Shown one piece after another: positions 31,724 to 42,968 of a stretch of 64,000 nt of DNA. The translations under genes and the position numbers were made by a program. The notes beneath the pieces were generated by a model. That model did not search any database. It saw only the letters and a program-made list of their open reading frames with translations, and had not been told where the DNA came from. Each line of letters starts with the position of its first letter. Within the stretch, counting starts at the first letter, position 1. Source of the stretch: Cercospora beticola (Eukaryota > Ascomycota > Dothideomycetes > Mycosphaerellales > Mycosphaerellaceae); assembly GCF_033473495.1 (NCBI RefSeq), contig NC_088937.1, positions 1,984,001-2,048,000 on the forward strand. Reading direction: 5' to 3'.

Positions 31724-32436
31724 TGTGGCATCACCGGTGATTGGGGTTGAGTGAAAGTGTTGGCATGCATCACAAGGCAAATTCCCCACATCGGCAGACA
31801 CGTGAGGACAACCTCACAGCAGCGGACTCGTATGCCGCAAACTGCAGTCAGACTTCGACTTCGATCTGAATACTGCCTTTGATACGAACAGATATCTCGA
31901 AAATATCAAGAGTTGCAGCGCACCCCAAAACTGCTTTTCGGCCCAAAATCTGCCTATACACTGCTTTCATGGCATTCCACCTTTCTCTCACAAGTTAAAG
32001 TGTATGTCAACTCACCTGAAGTTGTTCACTTCCGTGCAGCCGATATGAGAACGAAGAGGAGAGATCGTAGCTGGCAAGTAGAGCGGAGTCGGTTCGACCG
32101 GAATGAAGTGAGGTCAAAACAAACACCACGCACCTGCCACATGTTCGACCTACTCCGTTGCAACTTCCAGCGAACCTCCAGTGCAAAAGTGCTGCTTGCG
32201 AGCTTCGATCACTTCGAAAGTATGTACTGGGAGTTCATCGACACCATTTGGTGCTTTCGTAGGCTCACCTCCATGCTCACTGCGCAGCAATCGTCAAGTT
32301 CGTAGTCTTTGGCCCGAAGACGGACGGTAGAGACGGCGCCTCACTCACGACATCACTTCTTATGCAACTCTAACAGTTCGCTTCGCATCTGCAAGACCTC
32401 TAGTCAGTTGACAGGTTATGTCGCGTCAAAAGCCAT
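31724..32436. other. Intergenic, nothing recognised
   Basis: One frame of 130 codons (31913-32305) has a random look and no splice support. Confidence 0.4.
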
Positions 32437-32518
32437 ATGCCAGCTGTCACTTCAACTCACTCACTTCATAACCTTTGCTTCGTGACCCAATGCCCACTCC
32501 TCGCCACTCTTTTCCAAC

Positions 32519-32902
32519 ATGACTACAACTACGATCAGCACTTCTGTAATTGGTTCAACGAAGCGGCGCAACACTACAACAACAACAAGCTAGACAAATG
32601 CATCGAGACATATAAGGCAATTCTTGCGTATGGCGCTTGTTCTTGCTACATCTGCATGAAAACGCCGATCCTCCTTGGCAGCACAATTAGAAGGCTGAGA
32701 AGAAGCCATCGAGTGTTGCAATCAAGCTGAAGCACTTTGGTGTATTGTATCGCGGTGCCATTCCTCTGGCGAAGACAATTCAGCCAATGAGGCGTTGGCT
32801 GCGCTACGAGAAGCTATTGATGACTTGAAACATATGCATGCGGAGGAGGAGCGAAAGGCTGATCAGTCTGAAAATGGGTGTGCAGCATGCCTGGAGAGTT
32901 AG
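32519..32902 (+). pseudogene. Relic of a small TPR-like Dothideomycete family
   Basis: Three pieces in different frames make up one recognisable protein. ATG 32519 gives MTTTTISTS. A second frame gives NWFNEAAQHYNNNKLDKCIE, then TYKAILA and MKTPILLGS. A third frame, from about 32705, gives EEAIECCNQAEALWCIV and NEALAALREAIDDLKHMHAE before TAG at 32900-32902. From memory this order (WF..G...Y....L..CIE, MK..ILL, W.EAE....AE..W, L..LR..LD.L) is that of a family of about 110-130 residues common in Cercospora and relatives. Two frameshifts would be needed to restore it, and no intron of fitting phase was found. It is probably a pseudogene. Confidence 0.5.
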
Positions 32903-33263
32903 ACAGGATAATGCGTCAGGCGATGAGGAGTTTGGGCTTCAGAGCGAGATAAACCACGGCCCTGGAGCGACAGTCGCTGTGCACCCGGGAGCTCCAGCAT
33001 GAGCGACGATAGGTAGCTGCAAAGTTTCGATATGTTTGACGTCCATATTACAAGGGCCCCTCCGCCTCGTGTTGGTGTTCTGAAGCAGATCTAAGCTAGT
33101 CAGATTGGGAGGCATCCATTGTGGATCGAATGTGAGCAGGAACGAGGATCACTTGAAAGTTAGAGCAGTTGCATTTTGTTTTCCATCGCATAGCTCATTC
33201 TAGGGTATCAGATCATCTTCTTCCACTTCAAGTCACAGACAGCTCGTCTTTCTGTGTGCCCAT

Positions 33264-33736
33264 CTATTTGCCGACAACAGGCTGACCAGTAGCATGGCTG
33301 TCAGGAGTCGAACCGCTCACGACAGGAGCAGCAGCAGGTGCCGGCGCATGGCCCGCAGTCGTCGAATCGCTCACACCATGTGTACCCGTAGCATTCGTCG
33401 CAGGCACCGGTGCAGCGGCATCAGTCGTTGTCGTTGGGTGCGTGGTGGTAGTGGTTAAACTTCCGCTGACCGCGTCCTCGACCTCCTTCCCGGCTAACTT
33501 GGCATCACTGGAGAAACCGGTCGATTCGTGGGTCTTCTTGTTGCCAATAAGGTCGTCGGCGAAAGTGTTGATGTTCTTGCGGATGCCTTCGGCCAAGCTC
33601 TACACGTTTACGTGAATATATGCTCTTGCAGAATAAGGCAACCACGTACGTTGAGTCCTCTCAAGCCGCCTTTGACCTCCTCGGCAGCTTTCTCACCTTG
33701 GGCTCCGTTCTTGTTGTTTGGAGTAGTGGCAGACAT
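33264..33736 (-). CDS. Small hydrophilic, low-complexity protein
   Basis: Exons 33650-33736 and 33264-33599 (140 residues; GTACGT donor, TGTAG acceptor, phase 0). It starts MSATTPNNKNGAQGEKAAEE, then GIRKNINTFADDLIGNKK and HESTGFSSDAKLAGKEVEDA, and ends in a Thr/Ala/Pro/Gly-rich tail with repeated TTTTTHPTTTT and APAPAAAP. It has one Lys/Glu-rich amphipathic segment, no membrane span and no Cys. Fungal proteins of this kind are often induced by stress or conidiation, but I cannot assign a family. The initiating Met sits next to NNKNG, which is normal for such proteins. Confidence 0.7.
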
Positions 33737-34450
33737 GATTGATTGGTGCGGGTGGATTGATGAAAAGGACGCTAGTTGGAGAGGTGGGAAATGTGGGAAG
33801 GAGTTGGAAGTGGCTTTTTACTTGATCCTGAAGCAAGCAGGAGAGTGTGCAGGAGGTGCAGGAGGTGCAGGAGAGCTTGTTTGTAACAGTGGAATGGATC
33901 TTGCTGCGCTGCAAGTACTCACGCGGAAGCGCCGGATGATATGCAGAGGAGCAGGAGGGCAGTGGAGCGGCACATGGCAAGCGTATTCGTCGTCATCGCA
34001 GTTGCAATGGCTTTGTCTGTAGAAAGTGATGATGAAGGGCAAAATTAAAGCTTCGCTGCATGACGTCGGCGTCGACAGACAGAAAATGTGATGTTTGCGT
34101 GACGGGATTTGAAGCTCTCCAGCCACACGAGCAGGCGCCGACGATTACGATGCGACAGTTAGCGACACGGCCGAATTCCCAGCATCGGCCTGCATTTCGC
34201 ACCATCATCGTCCTCACCACCATCCACTGCACTTCTCTTCTCCCCACCCCATCCTGTCCTTGCCGCACCATGCGATAGCAGTTTGATCGCCCACCGCAAG
34301 TCGCGCCGCCCGAAACACAGCAAGAGGCGCACACAGCTGGGATCGCGTCGTTCCCCACGCGTCGAGCTGTCTCGCTGTTGAAACGCACCGATATACGCAC
34401 CACCACCGAACGAGACACGAGACACGCGACACACCACCACCGCCGCCGCC
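33737..34450. other. Divergent promoter region
   Basis: Separates the small hydrophilic gene (-) and the elongase gene (+). A short run of GTGCAGGAG repeats occurs at about 33846-33872. No coding sequence supported. Confidence 0.45.
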
Positions 34451-36970
34451 ATGTCGGGCCCGCAAGTCTACTTGCGATGGCCCTCCTTCACTCTCTCCGC
34501 CTTGCGCCCCGAACCGCTGCCTCACACGCTGCTGCCGCCCGTACGAGAACGCTCATTTCGCGCGCCGTTCGGCATTGATAAGGACCTCTTCAATGCCGCC
34601 CTCAAGCCGCAGGTGCCCATTGCCTTCGCCTCCGCCTACATCGTCACCGTCTTCCTTCTGAACGCCTACAACCGAAAGCGCAACCACAAGCCTTGGGCCG
34701 TCGCGCGACAATGGTGGTTCCGGTACTTCGTCGTTCTGCACAATGCCATCCTCACTGTCTACTCGGTTGCGACTTTCCTGGCCATGTGCAGAGCGTTTGC
34801 GCACACTTGGCCCGGCTTCAATAATGAGCACGGCATGGCAGGAATGGCGGATGCGCTGTGCAAGATCCACGGGCCTCGAGGACTGGGAGATGCGACATCC
34901 TTCAACACAACGCTGAACATCTGGGAGGCCAAGAACACTGCAATTCGTCTGGGCTACGATGGCAATCCAGACCCGACCGACTTTGGTCGTTTGTGGAACG
35001 AGGGCCTGGCATTCTGGGGCTGGTTCTTCTACATTAGCAAATTCTACGAGGTCGTCGACACATTGATCATCCTGGCAAAGGGAAAGCGAAGCGCTACTTT
35101 ACAGACATACCACCACGCAGGTGCCATGCTCTGTATGTGGGCCGGCATTCGCTACATGAGCCCGCCCATCTGGATGTTCGTCTTCGTCAACTCCTTCATC
35201 CACGGGTTGATGTACACCTACTTCACTCTCAGCGCTCTCGGATACCGAGTTCCACAGGCGATCAAGCGATCTCTGACATCCTTGCAAATTGCTCAGTTCC
35301 TTTGGGGCGCCTCATATGCCGCAGCGCATCTGTTCGTGCAGTATGACATCCCAATCGCGACTCCATATCAGGTTGTTCACACCATTTCCTCGGTGGTATC
35401 AAGCGCTACATCGAAAGCCCAATCCGCAACGTCCGTCATCTCAGAGGCCGTGGCCACTCCTTCTGCCATTGCTTGGGCGGCTTTGGGCAAAAAGATGCTT
35501 CTCCGAGCGCTCGGCGAGGAAGGGCTAGCAGAAAATGTTCACGATAAGCGCAACCAGCCACTAAATCCAGTTATGGAGCAAAAGATTGAGGAGTTCAAGG
35601 ACCACATCCCAGGCGTGCCAAAGTACGAGACACGCTGGAGAACTGACTGGACTCGCGTCAACTGCATCGACACGTCCGGAGAGGCTTTCGCGATCATTCT
35701 GAATTTGTTCTACTTGGCTCCTTTGACTTTCCTCTTCGCACGATTCTTCTACAAGGCCTACTTGAGGAGAGGCAAGCCACGAACTGCTTCTCAAGGCGCG
35801 AAGTAAGTATCAAACCTGATGACCGCTGACCTACGAACTCGTGATAAGTGATTTGCTAACATCTCTCGCAGGCAAGTAGTCGAATCTGCCAAAGAAGGCG
35901 AGAAGAAGACCGAAGAGAAGGTTGAGGAGGCAGGCAAGAGACTCGAGGCCAAAATTGCCAAGCTAGACCGTAAAGATGTCCAAGAACAGCTGCGCCGAGA
36001 CGTTCAGGCATTCAGATCAGGTTCCTACAAGGCTGGCCGCAAACTCAGCAGCCAGATTCAGGACTTGGAAGAGCAGATCGATAACGCAGCGTCCAAAGCA
36101 AAGCAATCCGGCAAGAAGGCAGTTGGTAACACGCAGCAAGCCGGCAAGGATCTTGCCGAGGAGGCGAAGCAGACTGGTAAGAAGGCAGCAGGTAACGCTC
36201 AGCAAGCCGGCAAGAATATCGTGGAGGAGGCAAAACAACAAGGCAAGAAGCTGCAGCCCGCCAACACGAACGGCACATCGTCACCAAGCAAAAAGAGCGG
36301 CGCGTCGACCCCTCGCGACGACAAATGGTTCAAGAGCGAGAACGATCTCGAGAATGAGTCGGTGGACCAGGAGGATACCGCTGCCAACTCTCCACGCGTG
36401 AATGAGAAGCAGGATGACTTCAGTCCCGGGAAAGTCCATGAGGAAGGTATCGACTACATCAAGCAGCGCGTACGAGATGGTACATCACAAGCACCGGCTG
36501 ACGGCGGTGTCAATCAGGATCTCCTTCCAGCTGATGGCACTTCTAACGCAGAGAGCGAGAGCAAGCAGGATGCTGTACTCGAGGCCTCTCGGGATTCACG
36601 TCCTGGAGTCAAGGATGGTATGCCGGTCGACTGGGAGAGCGATCGCGAGCAGAAGTCGAACAAGGAGAACGAGGCACCGAAGACCGGAGATCAGTCTTAC
36701 GCGTCTGTGGCGAGTCTGAATGACGAAGACACCGATGCTATGGGTAGAAGTGGCGCCATCATCGATCTGGCCGCAAGCAAGGCCGAAGAAGCTGCGGACA
36801 AGGTCGACGACGCACTTCAAGCCCGACCGACTTCTTCGTCATCCTCGTCTCGGAGGGACCGGTCAGGTTCTCCAACGAAGCTGCCTCAGAGGCCTGGCTC
36901 AAGAGCACAGTCGCGTTCGCAATCTCCCTCGAAGAAGCCTTTCGCTCCTCCGGGAGGCAAGGGAAAGTGA
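34451..36970 (+). CDS. GNS1/SUR4-family fatty-acid elongase with long LEA-like tail
   Basis: Exons 34451-35802 and 35872-36970 (816 residues; GTAAGT donor, GCTAAC branch site, CTCGCAG acceptor, phase 2). Start is ATG after GCCGCC. Residues 1-450 are the membrane elongase that condenses malonyl-CoA with acyl-CoA in the ER: SKFYEVVDTLIILAKGK, then the histidine box LQTYHHAGAM (Q-x-x-H-H form) and VNSFIHGLMYTYFTLSALGY. Family members usually end near 300-350 residues. Here a linker with a Ser/Ala-rich part and a last membrane segment lead into a tail of about 370 residues that is hydrophilic and Lys/Glu-rich, with tandem units of AKQxGKKAxGNxQQAGKxxxEE at about 505-560, then acidic and Ser/Arg-rich stretches. 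The tail looks disordered and LEA-like. The phase-matched intron supports one transcript, though two genes cannot be fully excluded. Confidence 0.8.
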
Positions 36971-37742
36971 CTCCACAAACGCAACAGCAGTAGTGGAGAT
37001 TATTTTGCTCTTGTTCGAACGCCATCCAGGAATCGAGGATCACCGGCGAGAGTAGCAAGTTTTGGTGGTGGCTGTGAGCTCGAGAGTCCGGGCGGCTCGC
37101 CAATCGTTGCTCCACCTTCGCCGATCCGAGCGTTTTACATGCAGAGGAGTGCGAGTAGTAGTACAAGTAGCTTGGGCTTGAGGACTAGTTCGTCGGAGAT
37201 GTTGTGGTGATGACTGCAGCTCGAGATGTAGCAGGCTAGATGCATAGAAGGGAGGGCGAGAAAGGGCAAAGTGTGTAGATGCCCAAATCGAATGTTTAAT
37301 GTCGCTTACAGACAGTTCTACGTTCGACTACCTTCGGTATACTCATTCTATTGACGCGCGTCTTGTGTCAACTCGCTGCGACGCCACTCACTCGTCGAAA
37401 ACAACCATCCATCATCCACTGTCTGAAGCTGTAGAGGAGGTCAAGAAGCGCAATAAAGCGAATATGAATGCAAAATTTGTGTTTGTGGGCCGTGGCGTGA
37501 AGCCGAATCTACCGAAAATCGTCCTCACCAATGGAACTTTGCGGGCGAAAAGAGACATGTTGAACGTGGAAACGGAAGGCAGAGCTTGAGCAGAACGCTT
37601 CGGGCGAGATGATCAGGACTTCAATGCATCCAACCGAGCTATTCGGTGACGCTGAAGACTTACCGGATAGGCGAACGGACGAAATAGCCGTCGACCTGAG
37701 GACTCACTTACCGCACACGGCCTCACAACCGCTTCAGAGCGT
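36971..37742. other. Intergenic between convergent genes
   Basis: 3' flanks of the elongase (+) and kinase (-) genes. Nothing coding supported. Confidence 0.4.
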
Positions 37743-39214
37743 TCAATCGAAAGTCTTCATGAGCCATGGATCTGTAAATATCTCGTTTGCGGTTGCTCGA
37801 TCATGCGGATCCCAGGTCAAGAGTCTTCGTACAAAGCGGAGGAACAGGTCTTTCTCCTCGCCAGGGGTGATAGTCGTAACGAATTCTTCAAGCGAAGTAG
37901 AAGGGATCGGTGGCTCAGAGTTCCAATTGCCTACAAAATATCAGTAAACATGCTAAACATGATGATAGCCCATCCGCACCTTGACTGTCGAAGTACTCTG
38001 CCATGACTGGGCTATCTCTCAGTATTCTGAGAGGCGGGGGACCAAGGTAGCCGATGTATTGAGCTAGTGCCAACGGGAGAACATATTGGCGATGCACATG
38101 GTCAATTGGTTTGAACAAATTCTTGCCTTCGAGAAGTTCTAGGGTCTGCGAAATGGAATCAGTCGAGCGAACCCTTTACATGGCATCGGCTTCCATACCA
38201 TGACTCCAAGAGACCAAAGATCTACCGGATGACTCCAAGGAAGCTTCAGGAGGACCTCTGGTGCGCGGTAAATGTCGGCCATGATGCAGTCCGTATTGTT
38301 TGGTCCCGCACGCCTCATTTGGCCGAAGTCTGTGAGCACCGGGTAGGTGGAGATACCGACGAGGGGTTGCTGAGATTGAAAAATAACATTACGCTCGACC
38401 TTCTGAACTGACGGACTTCGATTGGAAATCTCAGCTGCTTCAATGTCTTTGAAAATGTCTTCATGCTCCGCTTGCATTAATACATTCTGTGGTGATAGAT
38501 CTGAAGCTCGGTCAGCAGCGACTTTAAAGGCGCAGTCAAAAACGTGGTACCTGTGTGTATCACATCGCAAGTAGCATGCAGGAAGTTGAGGGCAAGAATC
38601 AGACGGTGCAAATTGGGCTTGATGATGCTCTTCAACAAAGCTCCGGGTGCGATGTACTCTTGCACTTTCCTCAAACTGCAGCCATGAGGCTTGGAGACGA
38701 TACAGGTATGTTTACCAGTCTTGGTCTCGATTTCGAAGACGTCTGATGCCATGCGTACGAAGTCTGTCCCTGGGTGAACGACGGACCGGGCAAAGTCTTG
38801 CAAGTGCTTGAGCATGTTGATCTCGTTCGAAACGGGCGAGTCCGTGCTGTCGTTCTCTATGCACACTTTGAGAGTTGCGTACTGCTGTGATCTGCGATGA
38901 TTTAGTGACGCCGTAGCTAGGAAGATTGTGTCGTACCTCTCATCTCTTGCGAGCCAGACCGTCGAGTATGCTCCATAGCCAAGCTTGGCAGCGACTCGAT
39001 ATCGCGTACCATAAACATCGCCGATTCTTACAGGAAGATATGTTCTCTGACTGTACCTAGGAAGTGTCTGCTCTTCCAGAATGGCGTCTTCGTGTGAGGT
39101 GCTGGACATGGTGTGTGGACGAGTGTAAGGGAGGGTAGGAAAACGACGGCCGCAGATGAGAGGTGAAGTCATCCGCGGCAACCTACAGCCGAAACAGGTG
39201 AATGCCATTTTCAT
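37743..39214 (-). CDS. SRPK-like protein kinase
   Basis: Five exons: 38937-39214, 38551-38891, 38199-38500, 37980-38145, 37743-37930; all phases agree and the sum is 425 codons. Kinase landmarks in order: Gly loop LGYGAYSTVW, VIK-type Lys in YATLKVCIEN, catalytic loop VIHTDLSPQNVLM (built across an intron), LTDFGQ, YRAPEVLL and DLWSLGVM. The separated lobes with EEQTLPRYSQRTYLPVRIGD at the front are typical of the fungal SRPK-related group, whose members phosphorylate Ser/Arg-rich proteins. The catalytic-loop Asp is kept although the usual HTD-[IVL]-K Lys is replaced by Ser, as in many fungal members. A basic N-terminal stretch might act as a mitochondrial leader. In-frame ATGs at 39256 and 39109 are alternative starts. 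Confidence 0.82.
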
Positions 39215-39559
39215 GTTCTCGCCGGGTGCTGATGTGTCCCATGTGGTACGCAGCATACTGGCTGTTTTACGCGCAGAGATGAATGGGAAGTGACTGGACG
39301 CGTCGTTGTGAAGGGCGATGGTGGTACGGTGCACCATAGCCGCAAGTGGCACGAAACATGAGGTCAGCGCGCGGAGGATGCTCGGGGAATCTGGCGAGTT
39401 TTTGACGGACAGCTTCAAGGGCCACGCGCCTCGCCTTCATTGCAGCACGACTCCCATTTCCACCCTCCCGTCTCCTCCCATCCTCCATCTCATCTGTGCC
39501 ATTGTCGTCGCCGGTGACAGTCCATCGCCGCAGAAGATACATCCCGCGATACAGCGACC
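39215..39559. other. Divergent promoter of the kinase and TOM40 genes
   Basis: Only about 345 bases separate the two start codons. The kinase frame stays open into it (an in-frame ATG at 39256), so the real spacing could be smaller. CT-rich tracts precede the TOM40 start. Confidence 0.5.
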
Positions 39560-40786
39560 ATGGCGGCGGCACCTCCTTTGGAAAAGCCTGCGCTGCCCGC
39601 AGAGGTCGAGGTCACTCCCATTACCCATCTCGAGCCCATGCGCACCAATTCCTTCCTCGACAGCATCCTCGACACATACCGATCCTTCCAAGACCGAAGG
39701 GCGGCGCTGGGACTGAGCAATCCGGGCACCGTTGATGGCATTGCGCGAGAGGTGCAACGGGATGTCTTCCTCACCAACCAGACCTTTTCCGGCCTGCGCG
39801 CCGAATTGAACAAGAGCTTTTCCATCTACCCTCTGTTTCAAATAAGCCATGCCTTCTCAAGCGGCTCTCAGATGCTGTCGCCTTACACCTTTTTGGCTCT
39901 CTACGGCACAAACAACGTAGGTCGAGCACGGCATCTGGACTAGTTCATCATTTATCAGCTAACATGAACGCTGCAGACACTCTGCCAAGCGCAGCTCGAC
40001 TCGGATGCCTCATTCTCCGCGCGATTGAACCAACGCCTGACGAACCGCCTTATCTTCAAATCTTCCGTACAGATTCAGCCCGCATCGGGAATGAGCCCAG
40101 GTGGTGCGCAAGTGTCACTAGAGCAGGATTACACTGGCAACGATTTCACTGCATCATTGAAGAGCATCAACCCCAGCATTCTTGAGGGCGAGCTGACCGG
40201 CATGTTCATTGGTTCATATTTGCAGAGCGTCACTCCACGATTGTCCCTGGGAATGGAGACAGTGTGGTCAAAACCAGGAGGTGGAATGGGACCAGACGCA
40301 GCAGTCAGCTATGCGGGACGATACAAGGCAGACGACTGGATTGCGAGCGCGCAGCTTTTGACACAAGGCGGAGTGCAATTGAGCTACTGGAAGAAGCTCA
40401 TGGATAAAGTCGAGACCGGTGTCGACGTGAACTTGCAATTCGCAGGTCTCTCCGGCGGTGGCATGATGGGCGGAGCACGAAAAGAGGGCGTTGCGACTTT
40501 CGGAACCAAGTATGAGTTCTCGCGATCCATTTTCCGCGCACAGATCGACAGCCAGGGCAAGCTGGGATGTCTGTTGGAAAAGGTTGTTGCACCGCCCGTC
40601 AGGATCACGTTCGCTGGTGAGCTGGACCACGTCAAGGTATGACATCTCTCCCCTGACGACACATTCAATTGCTAATATCTCCACCAGAACTCTGCAAAGC
40701 TCGGCCTCGCAGTTTCGATCGAAGCATCAGGCGAAGAACTCATGGAGCAACAGGACTCGGTTTCTCCCGCATCTCCACCATTCTAA
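39560..40786 (+). CDS. TOM40: Mitochondrial import channel Tom40
   Basis: Exons 39560-39916, 39977-40636 and 40688-40786 (371 residues, all phase 0). Tom40 is the beta-barrel pore of the outer-membrane TOM complex through which nearly all nuclear-encoded mitochondrial proteins enter. Visible family blocks are [13 protein letters not shown] and [19 protein letters not shown] in the N-terminal part, [26 protein letters not shown] just before intron 1, then alternating strands such as [29 protein letters not shown] and [16 protein letters not shown]. The C-terminus [11 protein letters not shown], then VSPASPPF, is the usual fungal end. Length matches other ascomycete Tom40 proteins. It should be essential. 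Confidence 0.93.
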
Positions 40787-41278
40787 GCGCAGACGGCAAG
40801 CTCGATCACTTGACTTTGGGTGGTCACTCTTCTCCTTGTACAATACTCGACACAAAAGAAATTTGTTGTTAGGATGTCCCGAACTGCATGTGGATGGCAT
40901 GAACGACAAGAGCAGCCACGTGCGGCGATAGCTACATATCGATCTAGAGGGATATGGGAGTCCGGATCATGATGCATAGCGAGCGTGTCACGGGCGCAGC
41001 AACGACAACAGAGGCGAGGCGGAACTCGGCTGTCGTTTTGTAGTAATTTGCGGGCTGCTCAGATAGCATTAGCAGCCCTTCTGTGTACATTTACTACCAT
41101 TACATTGCCGTTTCTCCTTATCGTCCATGTGCAACACAGCTTCCTTGGCCAGCGTCATGCGCCGATCTCACATGCCTCGACCTGACTTTCCACATTTCCA
41201 CCCAGTCCAGCTTCTCAACTCAGCATGTAACACTACTACCACAGGCGCGCTTACTGCGCACTTCCAACACCATTCGAA
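40787..41278. other. Intergenic
   Basis: 3' flank of TOM40 and promoter of the hydrolase gene. Nothing coding supported. Confidence 0.4.
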
Positions 41279-42763
41279 ATGCCACCCAAGAACACGCTCC
41301 TCCTTATCTTTATACACGGCTTCAAAGGCACCGACCACACCTTCCACCGCTTCCCGCAAGACCTCCGTGCTCTCCTCTCGCACTCGTTGCCCGACATCAA
41401 TGTCGTTGCAACCCAATACCCGCAATATGAGACTCGAGGTGACCTGAAAGAATGCGTCGCCAAATTTAAAGAGTGGATGCAGAACAAGGTCATTGATTTG
41501 GAAGTTGCAAACCAGACTCCGAGTCCGACTGTCGACCCCAGTGTACATGTCATACTATGCGGGCACTCAATGGGCGGCATCGTGGCCGCCGAGGCAGCGT
41601 TGAGTGTCGCAAGCGAAGAGGTCGTGCCACATTTTGCGGAGACGGGAAATGGTAATACGACTGCCAATGCGACTGCCAATGCAACCACAAGTGGTACAGG
41701 AGATGAGAGTGCGAGATCAACGCCTCCGCGCACGTCGGCACTGATGTTCCCGCGTATCAGAGCTGTGTTGACCTTCGACACTCCATTCTTGGGCATCAGT
41801 CCTGGAGTCCTAGCTCATGGCGCGGAAGAGCAGATCGGACACGCAAACAAGGCATATCAGGCGTACGACCAGGCCGCGAATTTCTTCGGCTGGGGCAACA
41901 AAGGCAGCGCAGCAGCGACTCAACAACCCATTGCCAATGCGAGCAGTAGAGGCTTGCCACCTGCGGCAGGCAATGCCACAGCCGGAAACGGCGGAGGCTT
42001 CAAGTGGGGCAAGTTGGCCATGTACGCTGGTGCTGCGGCGGGCATTGCAGGCGTTGCTGGAGCGGCATACTTGAGCTGGAATCAAATCAATCAAGGTCTG
42101 GCGTGGGCCGGCAGCCATTTGGAGTTCGTGGGTTGCCTTGCACGAGGTGCGGAGTTACAAAAGAGAGTGGAGAAACTTGTCACTTTGACCAGCACGCATG
42201 ATGTGGGATTCGCGAACTTTTATGGCGCATTGGGCGAAGAGGCCGCGAAGAAGACCAAGTATGCGGGACAACTTGGCTTGGGCGAAGACAGAACGTTTTG
42301 CATCGTGCCGAAGATGAAGAACCACAACGCGAACAGTCCAGTAGGGACGAAGAGAGTCGGACCGGACGATGATGATGCAGCACAACAGCAGCCGGAGGCC
42401 AAAAGGAGAAAGCAACTCTCAGCGGAGTCTCCCTCGGAGTCAGAGAGGCTGGAGGCGGAAAGCGAGCAAGTGCGCCAATTTGCTGACGATCGGAGCAAGT
42501 CGAAAGGCTTGTGGGTCAAATGCGTAAATCCTATCGCCGGTGATGAGATTACTTCGCATCAAGGCATGTTCGCGCCGGACAAGAATCCGGATTATCACAA
42601 CATGTTGCCGAGGGCGCGAGATCAGATCTCCGAGTGGATTGATGGGGAATGGTACCAGCGGTCGGGAAAGGAGAGCAAGAGCAAGGAGCGAGGCGATGAG
42701 CGCGCAGACGAGGAGAAAGATGCCGAAGAGGGTGCGCCGGAGGGGACTGAAGCTGCTGGATGA
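41279..42763 (+). CDS. Alpha/beta hydrolase (DUF676-like), membrane associated
   Basis: 494 residues, one exon. The N-terminus goes straight into the hydrolase fold (LLLIFIHGFKGTDHTFHRFP), and VILCGHSMGGIVAAEAAL holds the nucleophile Ser97 in G-H-S-M-G. VLTFDTPFLGISPGVLAHG is the usual Asp-strand region of lipase-like members, and HDVGFAN may hold the catalytic His region. A Gly/Ala-rich hydrophobic segment (MYAGAAAGIAGVAGAAYL, about residues 247-265) could anchor it in a membrane. Two insertions are low-complexity: NTTANATANATTSGT and an acidic Lys/Arg-rich C-terminal third with a likely nuclear-like KRRK. Close homologues in fungi are uncharacterised; lipase or esterase activity is inferred from the fold. 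Confidence 0.8.
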   Translation: MPPKNTLLLIFIHGFKGTDHTFHRFPQDLRALLSHSLPDINVVATQYPQYETRGDLKECVAKFKEWMQNKVIDLEVANQTPSPTVDPSVHVILCGHSMGGIVAAEAALSVASEEVVPHFAETGNGNTTANATANATTSGTGDESARSTPPRTSALMFPRIRAVLTFDTPFLGISPGVLAHGAEEQIGHANKAYQAYDQAANFFGWGNKGSAAATQQPIANASSRGLPPAAGNATAGNGGGFKWGKLAMYAGAAAGIAGVAGAAYLSWNQINQGLAWAGSHLEFVGCLARGAELQKRVEKLVTLTSTHDVGFANFYGALGEEAAKKTKYAGQLGLGEDRTFCIVPKMKNHNANSPVGTKRVGPDDDDAAQQQPEAKRRKQLSAESPSESERLEAESEQVRQFADDRSKSKGLWVKCVNPIAGDEITSHQGMFAPDKNPDYHNMLPRARDQISEWIDGEWYQRSGKESKSKERGDERADEEKDAEEGAPEGTEAAG

Positions 42764-42968
42764 GACGTTCTGATACCGATTTTGAATGACAACCGGATGC
42801 GGCCGACTTTGGATCAAGGTCAATTATCTTTACACTGGTCTATACACGCACCAACCGAGCGAGAGAAGCGGATTCCCACGATACTATCGACAAGCCTACA
42901 CAACCAGCGGTGGTCTTCCGACATGGACCATCCGACGTCCGATCACCGTCTGCACGCTCTGGTGCCGC

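Noticed and set aside
31913..32305. 130-codon plus-strand frame
   Set aside because: Starts at an ATG but composition is random and no homologue pattern is visible.
33838..33880. GTGCAGGAG repeats taken as possible minisatellite
   Set aside because: Only about three short copies; too small to call anything beyond a local duplication.
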